The notes: a model not told the origin generated them from the sequence alone. 18,710 nucleotides of DNA from Roseicyclus sp041163945 (GCA_041163945.1 JBEAQJ010000030.1:1-18710); one strand, 5' to 3'; positions 6,254 to 14,256 are shown, numbered from the stretch's first letter. Numbers and translations: made by a program.

Positions 6254-6636
6254 GATTGGATCTCCTTGGATGAACCTGACGACCGCACTTCGGTCGACGG
6301 GTCCATCTTGGGTCAGGCCGTTCAGGCGTGCCGCCGGGCAAACATCCGGTTCGATTAAGACAGGCGTCCGGCGGCGGCGTCATTTTGGCTGACGGGGCAG
6401 GCAAAGGGGCCGCGCGCCCCATCACCCGGCCCGGGATCGGGTGCGTATGGCGCCCCGGCCCGGATCTTTGCCCCAAAAAACCGGGCAAACGCGCCGGGTC
6501 TTGGGACGAATGTCCTATCGCGTCGATAGACTTGCCCATGCTTGGCGGATGATTGCGGCGATTGCGCCCCGTCAATGCGCCTATGTTCGGCGCTCGGCAG
6601 CCTGTTTGCCATCAACGGCCCAAAAGGTGAGGGATC
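6254..6636. promoter_or_regulatory. Divergent intergenic region between csgA and the beta-barrel gene
   Basis: This 383-bp stretch has no convincing gene. It must hold promoters for both neighbours. Visible elements are: CGACCG-CACTT-CGGTCG (6280-6296), a 6-bp hairpin in the csgA leader; TTTGCCC...GGGCAAA (6467-6489), 7-bp arms around 9 nt including an A6 run; and CTATCG-CGT-CGATAG (6515-6529), a palindrome about 107 nt before the beta-barrel ATG. A TTGGGA (6501-6506) with GATAGA (6525-6530), 18 bp apart, is a weak promoter candidate. No consensus regulator site was recognised. Confidence 0.5.
6515..6529. promoter_or_regulatory. 15-bp palindrome, candidate operator
   Basis: CTATCG and CGATAG form a perfect 6-bp inverted repeat around CGT. 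A second small palindrome (GGAC-GAAT-GTCC, 6504-6515) abuts it. It overlaps the weak -10 candidate upstream of the beta-barrel gene. The binding protein is unknown and a chance palindrome remains possible. Confidence 0.35.
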
Positions 6637-7431
6637 ATGCCGGGTGTAAGGGGGCAATCGGCGTGCGGGTGGGGGTGGGGGTTGCGCGTGCTGCGTCTGG
6701 CCTTTGGGCTGGTGATCGGCGCGGGCACGGCGCAGGCCGATACCGGCTGGTCCGGGGCCTATCTGGCCATGGGTCTGGCCATGGCCAGCCAATCGCTCGC
6801 GCTGGACGATCTGACGCTATCGGTCGACGGCAACCGCTTGGGGCAGGTCACGCGGCAGGCCGATCTTGGGCTGACGTCCCTTGGGATGCGGGTCGCGCGG
6901 GGCGGCTTTGTTTTTGGCGGCGAGATCGAGCTGCAACCAAACCGTCGGGCGCTTGCGCGGATGCCCGGATGTGCTTTTGGGCAAAACTGCGCGGCCGCGG
7001 GGCTGATCGGCCAGGTCGGGGCGGTCCATCGTCTGCGCGCCACCATCGGGCGCGCGATCGGGCCTGGGTTGTTGCTGTCGGGGGGGCTGGGGCTGTCGCG
7101 GGCTGATGTCACGGTCAGCCACGCCTTTGCTCAGGCCGCCAGCGCCCAGGACGGATCGCGCGTGATCAACACGGCGCGGTCGCCTTTTGCGGTCGCCGAT
7201 CGGGCGCAAGGTGCGCATATCGTGATCGGGCTGGAACAGCGCGTGACCGCCAGAACGGCGCTGCGGTTCGATCTGCTGCATGAACGGCTCTGGGTGGAAA
7301 ACCAGCGCAGCGTCTATATCCTGACGGTCACCGCGTCCGGCGATCGGACGGCGAGCGCCCGCATCCATGAAACGGGCGATTTTTCCCTGGATACGACAGC
7401 CGTGCGCCTGTCGCTGGTGATCCGCTTCTAG
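6637..7431 (+). CDS. Outer-membrane beta-barrel protein
   Basis: A 264-residue exported protein. A long n-region is followed by a hydrophobic stretch (LRLAFGLVIGAGTAQA) with likely cleavage near residue 34, then the mature start DTGWSGAYLAMGLAMASQS, typical of opacity/Omp25-like barrels ('W-x-G-x-Y-x-x-x-x-x-G'). Alternating amphipathic strands continue to the end, which is RLSLVIRF with a terminal Phe, the usual BAM-recognition residue. Two Cys (GCAFGQNCAAAG) could form a loop disulfide. ATG 6637 has GGTGAGGG 4-8 nt upstream; internal TTG 6682 or GTG 6688 would give a shorter n-region. It is divergent from csgA. It is too small and of the wrong type for CsgG, so a role in curli export is not supported. 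Confidence 0.75.
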   Translation: MPGVRGQSACGWGWGLRVLRLAFGLVIGAGTAQADTGWSGAYLAMGLAMASQSLALDDLTLSVDGNRLGQVTRQADLGLTSLGMRVARGGFVFGGEIELQPNRRALARMPGCAFGQNCAAAGLIGQVGAVHRLRATIGRAIGPGLLLSGGLGLSRADVTVSHAFAQAASAQDGSRVINTARSPFAVADRAQGAHIVIGLEQRVTARTALRFDLLHERLWVENQRSVYILTVTASGDRTASARIHETGDFSLDTTAVRLSLVIRF

Positions 7432-7460
7432 GGGTTGCGGCGGTGGGTGCAGGTGTCGGT

Positions 7461-8723
7461 TCAGCCGACCGCGCGGATCGGGGTTTTCGGTACGTCGCAG
7501 TGGCCGTCGATGAAATCCAGCACCAGGGGCCGGATCCGGCTGCGCCAGCTTTTGCCCGCGAAAATGCCGTAATGACCGGCGTCGGGTTCCAGATAGGATG
7601 CCTTGAGCGATGCGGGCAGGCCGGTGCACAGATCCAAGGCGGCCACGCATTGGCCCGGTGCCGAGATGTCATCCTTGCCGCCTTCGACGGTCTTGACGGC
7701 CACGGTGGTGATCTTGCCGATATCGACCCGTTTGCCGGCGACGACAAACCTGTTTTCGGCGATCTCGAGCCCCTTGAAGATCCGCTCGACCGTGGACAGG
7801 TAGAATTCGGCCGTCATGTCCATCACGGCCAGGTATTCGTCGTAGAATTTGTTGTGCTTGTCGTGATCGCCCGCTTCGCCCTTGGCGACGCGCAGGATCT
7901 GGTCGCCAAAGGCCTTGGCGTGCTTTTCGGCGTTCATCGCCATGAAGCTCGAAAGCTGCTGCAAGCCCGGGTAGACCAAGCGACCCGCGCCCGCGTATTT
8001 GAAGCCGACACGCTGGATGACCATGCGCTCCAACTGGCCCATGGTCACGCGCCGCCCGAAATCGGTCACGTCGGTTGCGGCGGCATCGGGGTTGATGGGG
8101 CCGCCGATCAGGGTCAGGGTGCGCGGCTGCGCAGATGGGTCTTGGTCGGCCAGATAGGCGGTCGCCGCCAGCGCCAGCGGGGCGGGTTGGCACACCGCGA
8201 TCACATGGGTGTCAGGGCCCATCTCGCGCAGGAAATCCACCAGATAAAGGGTGTAATCCTCGATGTCGAACTTGCCCGCGCTGACGGGAATGTCCCGCGC
8301 ATTGTGCCAATCCGTGATGTAGACGTCGCAATCGGGCAGAAGGCTGCGCACCGTCGACCGCAAAAGCGTGGCGTAATGGCCCGACATCGGCGCCACCAGC
8401 AACACCTTGCGGCCGGTGGGGGCGCGACCATGAACCTTGAACCGGATCAGATCACCAAAGGCGCGGGGCAACACGGTTTCGACCGTCACCAGATGGTCGC
8501 GCCCATCATCGGCGGGGATGGAATGAATACCCCAATCCGGTTTCACCGCCATGCGTGCAAAGCTGCGTTCGGTCACCTCGCCCCAAGCGGCCGTCAGCTT
8601 GATCATCGGGTTGGCCACCAGCCCGAGTTGCGGGAAAGAACACATGGCCCGCGCGGTGGAGCCCATCCACTGATTGGTCACGCGCATCGATTCCATGAAG
8701 TCATAGGTGAGCATGTAGCGCAT
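7461..8723 (-). CDS. phaZ: Intracellular poly(3-hydroxybutyrate) depolymerase PhaZ
   Basis: A 420-residue cytoplasmic alpha/beta hydrolase-type PHB depolymerase (PhaZ1 class, no signal peptide) that degrades amorphous granule PHB. The nucleophile is a cysteine in VCQPAPLAL (Cys178), as in this class. The Asp (KDDISAPGQ, 351-352) and His (EPDAGHYGIFAG, His384) complete a plausible triad. The conserved LLVAPMSGHYATLLR (108-122) and YITDWHNARDIP (135-146) segments are present. Length is normal for the family. ATG 8723 is 6 nt from an AGGAG Shine-Dalgarno. It is divergent from phaC, giving the classic phaZ / phaC-phaP-phaR layout, and converges on the beta-barrel gene. Confidence 0.96.
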   Translation of the reverse strand: MRYMLTYDFMESMRVTNQWMGSTARAMCSFPQLGLVANPMIKLTAAWGEVTERSFARMAVKPDWGIHSIPADDGRDHLVTVETVLPRAFGDLIRFKVHGRAPTGRKVLLVAPMSGHYATLLRSTVRSLLPDCDVYITDWHNARDIPVSAGKFDIEDYTLYLVDFLREMGPDTHVIAVCQPAPLALAATAYLADQDPSAQPRTLTLIGGPINPDAAATDVTDFGRRVTMGQLERMVIQRVGFKYAGAGRLVYPGLQQLSSFMAMNAEKHAKAFGDQILRVAKGEAGDHDKHNKFYDEYLAVMDMTAEFYLSTVERIFKGLEIAENRFVVAGKRVDIGKITTVAVKTVEGGKDDISAPGQCVAALDLCTGLPASLKASYLEPDAGHYGIFAGKSWRSRIRPLVLDFIDGHCDVPKTPIRAVG

Positions 8724-8840
8724 CGACGTCTCCTGCCTGACGAACCGCGGCGAAAAATCGGCCCCGGATCAAATCGTCGCTTTGCCCCCTCACCTTGGCG
8801 CCGCTAGGATTAAGTGAACCATTAAGAGGGCGAAATCAAG

Positions 8841-10646
8841 GTGGCACAGGATGATGCAAAAGAGGGCGAGATGGGGGAAAGCCTGGATCGCCTGAACCAG
8901 AACCTCGCCCGGATGGAGGATCTGTCGAAACGTCTGGTCGCCGCGCTGGCCGCCCGCAAGCCCGGCGATGTCGGCCTTGAGGGGCCGGGGCAGGATCTGT
9001 TGCTCAAGGCCGGCATGGCGATCTGGCAAGAGGCGCTGACCAACCCCGCCAAGATGATGGAACGCCAGGTGCAATACTGGTCACAGACCCTGACGCAGTA
9101 CATGGATCTGCAAAAAGAGCTGGCACAGGGCCATTTCGTTTTGCCCGCCGCCGACGCCCCGCCCGAGGATCGGCGCTTTTCCAACCCGCTGTGGCAGACC
9201 CATCCGTTCTTTCACGCGGTCAAGACCCAGTACCTGATTTCGGCGCAGGTCATGCGCACGGCCGTCGAAGAGCTGGAGGGCCTGAGCCCGCGGGACAAGA
9301 AGCGGGTCGAATTCTTTGCCGGGCAGATCATCGATCTGTTTGCACCGACCAATTACCTGGCAACCAACCCTGACGCGCTGGAAAAGGCCGTGCAGACCGA
9401 GGGCGAAAGCCTTGTGAAAGGGCTTGAAAACCTTGTGCGCGATCTGGAGGCGCGGCACGGCGAATTGCTTCCGGTGCTGGCCGATCCCAATGCCTTTGAG
9501 GTGGGCCAGAACATCGCCACCGCCAAGGGCGCGGTCGTGTTCCGCAACCGCATGATCGAGTTGATCCAATACGCACCCACGACCGAAACCGTGCATCAGA
9601 CACCGTTGGTGATCTTTCCGCCCTGGATCAACAAGTTCTACATCCTGGATCTGAAGCCCCAGAATTCATTGATCCAGTGGATCGTCGATCAGGGCTACAC
9701 GCTGTTCGTCGTCAGCTGGAAGAACCCCGATGCCAGCTATGCCGAAACCGGGTTCGAAACCTATATCGAAGAGGGCTATCTGAAAGCGATCGATGTGGCC
9801 TGTGCGGTCACCGGGCAGGATCAGGTCAACGCCATCGGCTATTGCGTGGCGGGCACCACATTGGCGCTGACGCTGGCGCTCAAGTCCAAGCGCGGGCAGG
9901 CGCGGGTGAAATCGGCGACCTTTTTCACGACCTTGACCGATTTCACCGATCAGGGGGAATTCACCCCGTTCCTGGACAGCGACTTCGTGGATGCCATCGA
10001 ACGTCAGGTCGCCGCCGAGGGCTATCTGGACAGCCACTACATGTCCAAGACCTTTTCCTACCTGCGGGCCAAGGATCTGGTCTATGGCCCGGCCGTGCGC
10101 AGTTACATGATGGGTGAACCGCCCCCGGCCTTCGACCTGTTGTTCTGGAATGGCGACAGCACGAACCTGCCCGGCAAGATGACGGTGCAGTATCTGCGCG
10201 GCTTGTGCCAGGACAACGGGTTTGCCGGTGATGGGTTCGCGTTGATGGGCGAAAAGCTGCATGTGTCGGATGTGACGCTGCCCATTTGCGCGATTGCCTG
10301 TGAAACCGATCATATCGCGGCCTGGAAAGACAGCTTTCGCGGGATCGTGCAGATGGGATCGAAGGACAAGACCTTCATCTTGTCGGAATCGGGCCATATC
10401 GCGGGCATCGTCAACCCGCCGACCAAGAAGAAGTATGGCCATTGGCGCGGGCCCGAACCCATCGGCACCCCCGACAGCTGGAAGTCCCGCGCCGCCTATC
10501 ACGAAGGATCGTGGTGGCCGCATTGGGAAAGCTGGCTTGCCGCGCGGGCCGGTGCGATGGTGCCCGCCCGCGTGCCCGGGTCCGAATCATACCCCAGCCT
10601 TGGGCCCGCGCCGGGCAGCTTTGTGACCGAAAAGATAAGCGGCTGA
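8841..10646 (+). CDS. phaC: Class I poly(3-hydroxyalkanoate) synthase PhaC
   Basis: A 601-residue enzyme polymerising (R)-3-hydroxyacyl-CoA on PHB granules. The lipase-like box GYCVAG holds nucleophile Cys335. The catalytic Asp is in CETDHIAAW (Asp490) and the His in SESGHIAGIVNPP (His519). Flanking conserved blocks include FPPWINKFYILDL, SWKNPDASYA and FWNGDSTNLPGKM. The size fits class I, which needs no PhaE/PhaR subunit. GTG 8841 lies 10 nt after AGAGGG; ATG 8871 in frame follows a second AGAGGG with 4-nt spacing. The longer form was chosen because its N-terminal helix (ESLDRLNQNLARMEDLSKRL) and lead-in fit the family length. Expression promoter not evident. Followed by phaP after a regulated gap. 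Confidence 0.97.
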   Translation: MAQDDAKEGEMGESLDRLNQNLARMEDLSKRLVAALAARKPGDVGLEGPGQDLLLKAGMAIWQEALTNPAKMMERQVQYWSQTLTQYMDLQKELAQGHFVLPAADAPPEDRRFSNPLWQTHPFFHAVKTQYLISAQVMRTAVEELEGLSPRDKKRVEFFAGQIIDLFAPTNYLATNPDALEKAVQTEGESLVKGLENLVRDLEARHGELLPVLADPNAFEVGQNIATAKGAVVFRNRMIELIQYAPTTETVHQTPLVIFPPWINKFYILDLKPQNSLIQWIVDQGYTLFVVSWKNPDASYAETGFETYIEEGYLKAIDVACAVTGQDQVNAIGYCVAGTTLALTLALKSKRGQARVKSATFFTTLTDFTDQGEFTPFLDSDFVDAIERQVAAEGYLDSHYMSKTFSYLRAKDLVYGPAVRSYMMGEPPPAFDLLFWNGDSTNLPGKMTVQYLRGLCQDNGFAGDGFALMGEKLHVSDVTLPICAIACETDHIAAWKDSFRGIVQMGSKDKTFILSESGHIAGIVNPPTKKKYGHWRGPEPIGTPDSWKSRAAYHEGSWWPHWESWLAARAGAMVPARVPGSESYPSLGPAPGSFVTEKISG

Positions 10647-10670
10647 TCCAGCGGCGAAAATCCGGAGATT

Positions 10671-10714
10671 ATGCTGCAGTGCAGAAAAATGCTTGACTTG
10701 CTGCACTGCAGCAT
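10671..10714. promoter_or_regulatory. PhaR operator: paired CTGC-N3-GCAG sites upstream of phaP
   Basis: ATGCTGCAGTGCAG (10671-10684) and CTGCACTGCAGCAT (10701-10714) form a perfect 14-bp inverted repeat around 16 bp. Each arm contains a CTGC-N3-GCAG site (centres 10679 and 10706, 27 bp apart). TGC-rich elements of this form are the known binding sites of PhaR in Rhodobacter/Paracoccus. The spacer carries the -35 hexamer of the phaP promoter. Confidence 0.85.
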
Positions 10715-10721
10715 GCATATC
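10693..10721 (+). promoter_or_regulatory. phaP promoter (sigma70-like)
   Basis: TTGACT (10693-10698) and CATATC (10716-10721) are spaced 17 bp. The right arm of the PhaR operator (10701-10714) fills exactly the space between them, so PhaR bound there should block RNA polymerase. The transcript would start near 10728, about 50 nt before the phaP ATG. Confidence 0.7.
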
Positions 10722-10741
10722 TTTCGCATACGCAGCACATA

Positions 10742-10759
10742 GCCCCGGCGTAGCGGGGC
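10742..10759 (+). other. Short GC-rich hairpin in the phaP leader
   Basis: GCCCCG (10742-10747) pairs with CGGGGC (10754-10759) around GCGTAG. It lies in the 5' untranslated leader just upstream of the GGAG Shine-Dalgarno of phaP. It could stabilise the abundant phasin mRNA; the role is inferred. Confidence 0.4.
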
Positions 10760-10777
10760 CCACCCCGGAGAAAACCC

Positions 10778-11230
10778 ATGGCCGCCAAGACCACCGATTT
10801 CACCAAGATGATGTCCGACATGATGTCCGCCTACCCGATGGATATGTCGGCCCTGAACGATGCCTTCAAATCCTCGGCCGCGATGGGCGAGAAAATGACC
10901 AAGGTCGTGCTCGACGCCGCCGAAAAATCGACCGACATCTCGTCGAAATGGACCAAGGACACCATCGCCAAGCTGTCCCATGTTGCCGCCGCCAAGGCAG
11001 AACCGACCGACTACACCAAGTCGATGACCGATTTCGCTTCGGCCCAGGCTGAAATGGCTGCTGAAACCATGGCCGCCTTTGCCGAGATTGCCAAGAAAGT
11101 GCAGATGGAAACCGTCGAGCTGATGATGGCTGCCGGCAAGGAAGCGACCGAAGAAGCCACCGCCGCCGTCAAGAAGGCCACCGCCGAAGTGACGACCGCT
11201 GCCAAGAAAGCCGCAGCCGCCGCCAAGTAA
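10778..11230 (+). CDS. phaP: Phasin PhaP, PHB granule-associated protein
   Basis: A 150-residue, mostly helical protein without signal peptide, rich in Ala, Met and Lys. The central helix region (SAQAEMAAETMAAFAEIAKKVQMETVELMMAAG) is the amphipathic segment typical of phasins; it coats PHB granules and limits their size. The last 20-25 residues are a low-complexity Ala/Lys/Thr tail (AAVKKATAEVTTAAKKAAAAAK), resembling basic histone H1-like tails. Position between phaC and phaR, the PhaR operator in its promoter, and a strong downstream terminator all support the call. ATG 10778 is preceded by GGAG. Expression is predicted to be repressed by PhaR until granules titrate it away. Confidence 0.93.
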   Translation: MAAKTTDFTKMMSDMMSAYPMDMSALNDAFKSSAAMGEKMTKVVLDAAEKSTDISSKWTKDTIAKLSHVAAAKAEPTDYTKSMTDFASAQAEMAAETMAAFAEIAKKVQMETVELMMAAGKEATEEATAAVKKATAEVTTAAKKAAAAAK

Positions 11231-11289
11231 GCGCCGCTTGGGCGACACGCAATTCGTGCCGGCGTCCTCCCCGCAGGCATGAACACCAG

Positions 11290-11316
11290 AAGGGCAGGCC
11301 CATGTGGCCTGCCCTT
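11290..11316 (+). terminator. Hairpin terminator after phaP
   Basis: AAGGGCAGGCC (11290-11300) pairs perfectly with GGCCTGCCCTT (11306-11316) around CATGT, giving an 11-bp stem, followed by CGCGTTTCT. The trailing T-run is modest but the stem is strong. It lies 60 nt after the phaP stop codon and before the phaR promoter, so phaP and phaR are probably separately transcribed. Confidence 0.8.
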
Positions 11317-11342
11317 CGCGTTTCTGCCGCTGCACAATAAAT

Positions 11343-11370
11343 TTGCATTTCCCGCCGGGGCGCGTAGGCT
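11343..11370 (+). promoter_or_regulatory. Candidate phaR promoter
   Basis: TTGCAT (11343-11348) and TAGGCT (11365-11370) are spaced 16 bp. The predicted start near 11377 falls on the PhaR-type site at 11378-11388, which would suit autorepression. An alternative TTGACC (11370-11375) has no usable -10 before the ATG. Confidence 0.4.
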
Positions 11371-11377
11371 TGACCCA

Positions 11378-11388
11378 CTGCATTGCAG
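11378..11388. promoter_or_regulatory. PhaR-type site CTGC-N3-GCAG upstream of phaR
   Basis: CTGCATTGCAG lies 17 nt upstream of the phaR ATG. It matches the two sites before phaP, with N3 = ATT instead of AGT/ACT, and indicates autoregulation of phaR. Confidence 0.75.
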
Positions 11389-11405
11389 GAAGGGATGAAT
11401 GGCTC

Positions 11406-11957
11406 ATGGCGGACACAGACGCACCGCTTCTTATCAAGCGCTATGCGAGCCGCAGGCTCTACAACACCGAAACCTCGGATTATGTCACCCTCGAAGATAT
11501 CGCGGGCTTCATCCGCGCCGGTCGTGAGGTCAAGATCGTCGATCTGAAATCGGGCGACGATCTCACCCGGCAATACCTGCTTCAGATCATCGCCGAGCAT
11601 GAAAGCCGCGGTGAAACCATCCTGCCCATCGCCGTTCTGACCGATCTGGTGCGCAGCTACACCACCCAGGCCTCGACCGTTGTTCCCGATTTCCTGACCA
11701 TGAGCTTCGAGATGCTCAAACAGGGGCAATCGAAAATGATGGAAAACATGAGCGTCATGAACCCACTGGCCAAGATGCCGGGGTTCGAGGCGATGCGCGC
11801 CCAGCAAGACGCCTTCATGAAGGCGATGACCGGCGGTCTTGGGGCGCAATGGTCCGCACCAACGCCGGACGAGGGGGAAGACAAGCCCGCCGCGCAAGAA
11901 TTGGATGAGATCAAGCGCCAACTGGCCGAGCTGCAAAGCAAGTTGAACCGGCTTTAG
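11406..11957 (+). CDS. phaR: PHB synthesis repressor PhaR
   Basis: A 183-residue DNA-binding and PHB-binding regulator (PHB_acc family). The conserved N-terminal DNA-binding domain starts LIKRYASRRLYNTETSDYVTL and runs to VKIVDLKSGDDLTR. The second domain (about 70-130; QYLLQIIAEHESRGET, then FLTMSFEMLKQGQSKMMENM) is the granule-sensing part, and the C-terminus is a helical DEIKRQLAELQSKLNRL. It represses phaP by binding TGC-rich sites and is released when granules form; this is family knowledge, and the three sites here agree. ATG 11406 has AAGGGA about 10 nt upstream; the longer frame from 11304 would run through the terminator and is rejected. Confidence 0.95.
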   Translation: MADTDAPLLIKRYASRRLYNTETSDYVTLEDIAGFIRAGREVKIVDLKSGDDLTRQYLLQIIAEHESRGETILPIAVLTDLVRSYTTQASTVVPDFLTMSFEMLKQGQSKMMENMSVMNPLAKMPGFEAMRAQQDAFMKAMTGGLGAQWSAPTPDEGEDKPAAQELDEIKRQLAELQSKLNRL

Positions 11958-12002
11958 GCGGCGGGCGCGGGCCGGTTCGGTCGGTGGGGCGCCGCTATCC
12001 GT

Positions 12003-14252
12003 TCAGCCGACGAAGCGCAGATGCTTGTTCAGCGGAAGATCGCGGATACGCCTTCCGGTCAGATCAAAGATCGCATTGGCCAGCGCCGGTGCGGCGGGTG
12101 GCGTGCCAGGTTCCCCCACGCCGCCGATGTGACCCGTGCTTTGCAAGATACGCACCTCGACCGGTGGCATCTGGTTGAGGCGCAGCGCGTCGTAATCGGT
12201 GAAATTGCCCTGTTCCACGACACCGCCGGCAAAGCTGATTTCCTCCATCATCGCCGCCGACAACCCGTAGACCAGCCCTCCGATCATCTGTGCCTCGATG
12301 ATCGAAGGATCAAGCGCGGTACCCACATCGCAGGCCATCCATGCGCGCCTGAGCGCGATGGCCCCGTCACGCTCGGCCACTTCGATCACGACGGCGACCG
12401 GGGTATGAAAGGAATGGGTCATCGCCACGCCCCGTCCGGTGCCGGCCGCGCGCGGGCCATCCCAGCCTGACATTTCGGCCACGGCGCGCAAGACGCCTGC
12501 GCTGGGCGCGTGTTCGCGGGCGGCCAGCGCCAGCCGAAAGGCCAAGGGGTCGCGGTCGGCCGCGATGGCCATTTCGTCGATGAAGCTTTCCATGAAAAAC
12601 GCGTTGAAGGAATTTCCGACCGACCGCCAGAACCCCACCGGCACCGCCAGATCCGCCAGATGGCCTGTCACCCGGTAGTGGGGGATGGCGTAGGGTTGGT
12701 TGAACATCCCCTCCACATGGCCCTTGTCGGGGCCCGGGGGGGCGCTTCCCGTCATGCGGGCCATGGATTGGCGCGTGACCGATGGTGCGGCAACACGGCC
12801 ATCAAGGGCCAGCGCCGCGCCATCGCGCAGCACGCCGCGCATCCGCGCCGCGGCGGCGGGGCGGTAGAAATCATGGCGCATGTCTTCTTCGCGCGACCAT
12901 GTCACCAGCACCGGGGTGCCCGACATGGCGTGCGCAACACGGGCGGCCAGCACGATGAAATCGCTTTCGCCCCGGCGTCCGAACCCGCCCCCCAGATAGG
13001 TCACATGGCACTGCACCTGTTCGGCGCTCAGCCCCACGGCCTGGGCCGCGGCGGCTTCGGCAAAGCCGGGGGCCTGTGATCCGGCCCAGATCTGCAAGCT
13101 GTCGCCGGTGAAATGGGCCGCCGCGCTCATCGGTTCCATGGTGGCGTGGGCCAGCCATGGCACGCTGTATTCGGCCGTGATCACGCGATCTTCGGGCTGT
13201 GTATCCAGCCCTTCCACATCGCCATCGTCGCGCAGCTTGGAATTGGCAGGCGCATCCAGCGCCGCGCGGATGACGCCCATCATCTCTTGGGACGTGTCGG
13301 GATAGGGCGCTGGCCCCCATTCGATCGCCACCGCCTGGGCGGCTTGCATCGCGATCCAGGTGTTTTGCGCCACCACCGCGATGCCATGGCCCAAGTCGAT
13401 GACCCGATCGACACCGGCCATTGCCATCGCCGCCGTCGCGTCATGTGACCGCATGACACCACCCAGATGCGGGGTCATACGCAGCGTGGCAAAGCGCATC
13501 CCCGGCAGGCGCTTGTCGATGGCGAAGCCCGCGGTGCCCGTCACCTTTTCCACCATGTCAAGCCGCGGCATCGCGCGACCCAGGTAGCGCCATTGCGATG
13601 CCGGGCGCAGATCGATCTGGCGGGGCGGATCCAGGCGCGCGGCATCTTCGGCCAGATCCTGGTAGCGGATCGTGACGCCACCCGGCGCGATCACCTGACC
13701 CTCGCGCGTTTCAAGCTGGCCGATGGGCACCCCCAACCGGTCGGCGGCGGCCTGTTTCAGCGTCTCGCGCGCGGTGGCTCCTGCGTGGCGCAACCGGTCA
13801 TAGGCATCCAGCGTCGAGGTCGAGCCGCCGGTCACCTGCAGCCCGATCATCTTGGGCAGGATCGACATCGCCTCTACCATCATCTCTTGCCAGGCGGTGC
13901 GATCATAGTCGGTCGTCGGCAAGGCGTGGCTCATCAGGCCCGCGTTGTAATAGGCTTGGGCGGCCGGTCCGTGGATCACACGGATCTGGTGCCAGTCCAC
14001 GTCCAGCTCTTCGGCCAGAAGCGCCGGCAAGGTGGTATAGACACCTTGCCCCATCTCGGCGCGCGCGGCGATCAACGTGACGCCGGTCTGGTCGATGATG
14101 ATCCAGGGGTTCAGCGTCACCGCGCCTGGCTCCGGGGTCAGCGGGTTCGGCAGATCACGCCGATACTGCCAGACGCCAAAGGCCACGCCGCCCACAACGG
14201 CCGTGGCCCCGATCAGAAAGGTCCGCCTTGCAATCTGGCCCCAACGCGCCAC
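12003..14252 (-). CDS. Tat-exported molybdenum hydroxylase large subunit (IorB / xanthine dehydrogenase family)
   Basis: A 749-residue molybdopterin-binding subunit. The N-terminus carries a twin-arginine motif (ARRTFLIG, Arg9-Arg10) and a hydrophobic stretch to about residue 27 (GATAVVGGVAFGVWQY), so it is periplasmic or membrane-anchored. Moco-binding features are NPWIIIDQTGVTLIAARAEMGQGVYT (about 46-71), GGGFGRRGESDF (about 421-432), and GVGEPGTPPAAPALANAI near residue 712 with the catalytic-type Glu. This matches the isoquinoline 1-oxidoreductase beta type; the substrate cannot be told, and aldehydes or N-heterocycles are known for relatives. GTG 14252 is the start, 4 nt after the small-subunit stop. 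The frame extends upstream to 14606, but there it is a shadow of the small subunit. Confidence 0.9.
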   Translation of the reverse strand: MARWGQIARRTFLIGATAVVGGVAFGVWQYRRDLPNPLTPEPGAVTLNPWIIIDQTGVTLIAARAEMGQGVYTTLPALLAEELDVDWHQIRVIHGPAAQAYYNAGLMSHALPTTDYDRTAWQEMMVEAMSILPKMIGLQVTGGSTSTLDAYDRLRHAGATARETLKQAAADRLGVPIGQLETREGQVIAPGGVTIRYQDLAEDAARLDPPRQIDLRPASQWRYLGRAMPRLDMVEKVTGTAGFAIDKRLPGMRFATLRMTPHLGGVMRSHDATAAMAMAGVDRVIDLGHGIAVVAQNTWIAMQAAQAVAIEWGPAPYPDTSQEMMGVIRAALDAPANSKLRDDGDVEGLDTQPEDRVITAEYSVPWLAHATMEPMSAAAHFTGDSLQIWAGSQAPGFAEAAAAQAVGLSAEQVQCHVTYLGGGFGRRGESDFIVLAARVAHAMSGTPVLVTWSREEDMRHDFYRPAAAARMRGVLRDGAALALDGRVAAPSVTRQSMARMTGSAPPGPDKGHVEGMFNQPYAIPHYRVTGHLADLAVPVGFWRSVGNSFNAFFMESFIDEMAIAADRDPLAFRLALAAREHAPSAGVLRAVAEMSGWDGPRAAGTGRGVAMTHSFHTPVAVVIEVAERDGAIALRRAWMACDVGTALDPSIIEAQMIGGLVYGLSAAMMEEISFAGGVVEQGNFTDYDALRLNQMPPVEVRILQSTGHIGGVGEPGTPPAAPALANAIFDLTGRRIRDLPLNKHLRFVG

Positions 14253-14256
14253 CGCC

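Noticed and set aside
7455..7469. GTCGG-TTCAG-CCGAC hairpin spanning the phaZ stop
   Set aside because: Short 5-bp stem within coding sequence with no U-tract; not convincing as a terminator.
7443..8807. 454-residue open frame on the plus strand
   Set aside because: It is the antisense shadow of phaZ; the His/Gly/Arg-rich product has no recognisable domain, while phaZ has full catalytic motifs.
11945..11978. GAACCGGC / GCCGGTTC inverted repeat at the phaR stop
   Set aside because: 8-bp stem with an 18-nt loop overlapping coding sequence; cannot be distinguished from chance in GC-rich DNA.
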